Shown here piece after piece: positions 39,137 through 39,994 of a stretch of 39,994 nt of DNA. A program made the position numbers and the translations under genes. How positions within the stretch are numbered: the stretch's first letter is position 1; every line of letters begins with the position of its first letter. The stretch is from Candidatus Dojkabacteria bacterium (GTDB taxonomy: Bacteria > Patescibacteriota > Dojkabacteria > SC72): positions 1 to 39,994 of the forward strand of contig JAGPFQ010000001.1 of assembly GCA_018056375.1 (NCBI GenBank). The letters run 5' to 3'. The notes under the pieces are model-generated. The model had not been told where the DNA came from, searched no databases, and worked only from the letters and a program-made list of their open reading frames with translations.

Positions 39137-39994
39137 ATGTCAGTTAAAAGATCACATTCACTATCATTAGGAGTTGTAGGATTACCAAATGTTGGGAAAT
39201 CTACCATTTTTAATGCAATTACAAAATTAAGTGTCCCCGCTGCCAACTTTCCGTTTTGTACGATAGATAAGAATGTGGGAGTAGTAGAAATTCCAGATGA
39301 GAGGTTGAAGAGAATGGCAGAGCATTTTAAGGCTGAAAAGGTTGTACCTTCTGCTATGACATTTGTAGATATTGCAGGTCTTGTACAGGGAGCATCTAAA
39401 GGAGAGGGATTAGGGAATCAATTCCTCTCTCATATTAGAGAGGTTGATGTCATTATGTATGTTCTGAGAGCTTTTGAAAGTTCAAATATTGTTCATGTGT
39501 ATGAAAGGATTAATCCAGTAGAAGATTTTGAGATCGTACAATCGGAATTGATATTAAAAGATATTGAAAGTGTAGAGAAGAGATTACATGCAGTAGAGAA
39601 AATAAAGAGAGTTGGAGATGAGAAAGGTACTAAAGAGTATGAGGTTTTGGAAAAAGTAATGAATGCTCTTAATGAGGGTATCCCAGTTATTGATATGAAG
39701 CTGAAAGAAGAGGAACAGGAGATTATTTATGACCTTTTTCTTCTTACAAACAAGAAGAGAATGTTTATCCTTAATTACAAGGAAGGTATTGCAAGAGAGA
39801 AAGTGGAGGAGTGGAAGAAGGAATTGGAAGAGAAGACAGGTGATAGGGTTTTGATAGTGGATGTTAAGTTTATAGGAGAGATGGCTAATATGTCTAATGA
39901 AGAGCTTGAGGAATATATTTCTATGTTAGATGAAAAACCTAGTCTAGTGAATGATGTTATTAAAGCTGCTTATGACACATTAGATCTTTTGACT
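39137..39994 (+). CDS. ychF: Ribosome-binding ATPase YchF (3' end outside window)
   Basis: YchF is an Obg-family P-loop protein that prefers ATP and binds ribosomes. GVVGLPNVGKSTIFNAIT is the G1 loop, NFPFCTIDKNVGVVEIPDERL the switch region, and DIAGLVQGASKGEGLGNQFL the YchF-specific G3 stretch. It is followed by IREVDVIMYVLRAF. The coiled-coil insertion (IESVEKRLHAVEKI) is present. The frame is open to the right edge (286 codons seen of about 360). The ATG sits 7 bases after an extended -10. Confidence 0.95.
   Translation, partial: MSVKRSHSLSLGVVGLPNVGKSTIFNAITKLSVPAANFPFCTIDKNVGVVEIPDERLKRMAEHFKAEKVVPSAMTFVDIAGLVQGASKGEGLGNQFLSHIREVDVIMYVLRAFESSNIVHVYERINPVEDFEIVQSELILKDIESVEKRLHAVEKIKRVGDEKGTKEYEVLEKVMNALNEGIPVIDMKLKEEEQEIIYDLFLLTNKKRMFILNYKEGIAREKVEEWKKELEEKTGDRVLIVDVKFIGEMANMSNEELEEYISMLDEKPSLVNDVIKAAYDTLDLLT

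Overview
The window is about 40 kb of AT-rich bacterial chromosome, densely packed with mostly plus-strand genes. TGA is used as a stop (for example at 468-470 and 26371-26373), so recoding of TGA as glycine, as in Gracilibacteria, is excluded. The organism looks like a member of the Candidate Phyla Radiation (Patescibacteria). A Dojkabacteria (WS6)- or Microgenomates-like lineage is my best guess. The reasons are shortened or remodelled housekeeping proteins (Mfd, EF-Ts), no pyrH between tsf and frr, the archaeal-type AMP salvage pair (AMP phosphorylase plus ribose-1,5-bisphosphate isomerase), and large LPxTG-like surface proteins. The lineage is inferred; no rRNA gene is present to confirm it.

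Layout. 1-3100: the end of a RadC-like gene, then rpsB (with a structured leader), tsf and frr. 3107-10157: the site-2 protease RseP followed by three paralogous-ended, two-anchor surface proteins that share an invariant juxtamembrane motif. 10205-15000: rpsU, yqeY, ybeY, an unidentified structured small RNA, a minus-strand putative nuclease, pth and a short mfd. 15000-19440: a DUF5320/DUF134 pair with a near-consensus promoter, then dnaX, mazG, ybaB and recR. A REP/RAYT transposase unit is inserted between mazG and ybaB. 19456-24054: a large unknown protein with a 21-residue repeat tail, then cysS and rnhC. 24146-27275: an AT-richer accessory stretch with two tandem geranylgeranyl-reductase-like flavoproteins, a possible small membrane peptide and a GNAT acetyltransferase. 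27371-33117: an ABC ATPase, tRNA-Ser(UGA), a membrane glycosyltransferase, an LPKTG surface protein, cca and dut. 33186-37090: a beta-CASP ribonuclease-like protein, then the AMP salvage pair. 37097-39994: a minus-strand transglutaminase-like protein and the start of ychF, divergently transcribed from a roughly 172-bp palindrome that carries both promoters.

How it fits together. Most of the window is translation, RNA processing and DNA maintenance. The accessory investment is in the cell surface: three Cys-rich or InlB-repeat proteins, one LPKTG protein, a transglutaminase and a glycosyltransferase. It also includes nucleotide scavenging through AMP to ribulose-1,5-bisphosphate; the RuBisCO that would complete that route is not in the window. 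Promoters often show an extended -10 (TGnTATAAT), and several genes start so close to their -10 that their mRNAs are probably leaderless. No CRISPR array, prophage or rRNA was seen. No gene-free stretch exceeds 300 bases; the longest (15698-15937 and 38927-39136) are described below.
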